From contig CAZUGH010000005.1 in the NCBI GenBank assembly GCA_964619785.1, positions 1 through 64,000 of the forward strand: a stretch of DNA of 64,000 nt, in the 5' to 3' direction. The stretch is from CAZUGH01 sp964619785 (lineage in GTDB: Bacteria; Bacillota; Clostridia; Lachnospirales; Lachnospiraceae). Under the pieces are notes generated by a model. It did no database searches. It was not told where the DNA came from and was given only the letters and a program-made list of their open reading frames with translations. How positions within the stretch are numbered: the stretch's first letter is position 1; each line of letters begins with the position of its first letter. Positions 63,767 to 64,000 of this stretch are shown here, in pieces. A program made the translations under genes and the position numbers.

Positions 63767-64000
63767 TTATATTAACCCCTTGAAAAACTTCTTTAATTCT
63801 TCAATCAATTTGGCTCCTGCCTCTCTGCTCTCACCTTTTACAAGGTAGTACAGTTTCAGCTTAGGCTCTGTTCCTGATGGGCGAACAACAACAGTTGTAT
63901 CTCCTTCTAAGTTAAACTCAAGCACGTTAGACTTAGGTAAACCATTAATTCCATCATTATAATTTACAAACTTAACAACCTTACGTCCGGCAACTTCTTT
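63767..64000 (-). CDS. Phosphoglucomutase/phosphomannomutase, C-terminal end (cut by window edge)
   Basis: The last 77 codons of a phosphohexomutase are visible. The phosphate-binding signature VVVRPSGTEPKLKLYYLVKG identifies domain 4 of the alpha-D-phosphohexomutase family, and the protein ends KKFFKGLI. It would supply sugar-1-phosphates for the glycosyltransferases that follow. The substrate (glucose, mannose or glucosamine phosphate) cannot be judged from this part. Confidence 0.92.
   Translation of the reverse strand, partial: KEVAGRKVVKFVNYNDGINGLPKSNVLEFNLEGDTTVVVRPSGTEPKLKLYYLVKGESREAGAKLIEELKKFFKGLI

Overview
The window is low-GC DNA from a Gram-positive-type Clostridia bacterium, most likely a Lachnospiraceae member. 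The evidence is a dcw cell-division cluster with no ftsA, a priA-def-fmt-rsmB-rlmN-prpC-prkC-rsgA-rpe housekeeping operon, a GGGtGRT protein beside an NifU-like scaffold, strong GGAGG ribosome binding sites and wall-teichoic-acid-like genes. The sequence looks like a draft or metagenome assembly: there is a 100-N scaffold gap at 15853-15952, and three loci look like short homopolymer indels. I saw no tRNA, rRNA, CRISPR array or insertion sequence.

Layout. 1-1061: NifU-like/GGGtGRT iron-sulfur operon, reading left, with a near-consensus promoter. 1076-8995: a leftward operon purM-purN-purD-glyA, then a LUD-domain protein, a small membrane protein, topoisomerase III and a hexapeptide-repeat protein. 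9030-9290: a short secreted-peptide gene broken by two in-frame TGA codons. 9353-20688: the dcw cluster in transcription order mraZ, rsmH, ftsL, two class B PBPs, mraY, murD, ftsW, murA, ftsQ, ftsZ. It has an MraZ operator of 10-bp repeats and a separate ftsZ promoter; murG is absent. 20713-37373: a 15-gene leftward run dapA-dapB-murF-priA-def-fmt-(zinc peptidase)-rsmB-rlmN-prpC-prkC-rsgA-rpe-ychF-lgt. No gap exceeds about 21 nt; it is headed by a lysine riboswitch and closed by two tandem terminators.

37370-42693: a corrinoid adenosyltransferase-like gene, an acyltransferase-3 membrane protein, an SSB-like double-OB protein, typA and a DUF2156 protein. 42694-64000: a surface-polymer locus. 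One leftward operon from 56758 holds GT2, LicD, TarI, TarJ, LicD, GT2, Wzy-like, Wzx-like, a CDP-glycerol transferase, a CapD/WbpM-type dehydratase, MBOAT and SGNH. A divergent GT2-GtrA fusion follows, then a second leftward group of a phosphosugar mutase, a large GT2, a large CDP-glycerol transferase, a GtrB-like GT2 and a thioesterase.

The genes fit together as envelope growth plus polymer decoration. The lysine-pathway genes feed diaminopimelate to murF, the dcw genes build and divide the wall, and PrkC/PrpC sense wall material. The surface locus appears to make CDP-ribitol (TarI/TarJ). It carries two paralogous LicD proteins but shows no choline genes, so a CDP-ribitol-using LicD pair is the most interesting hypothesis here.
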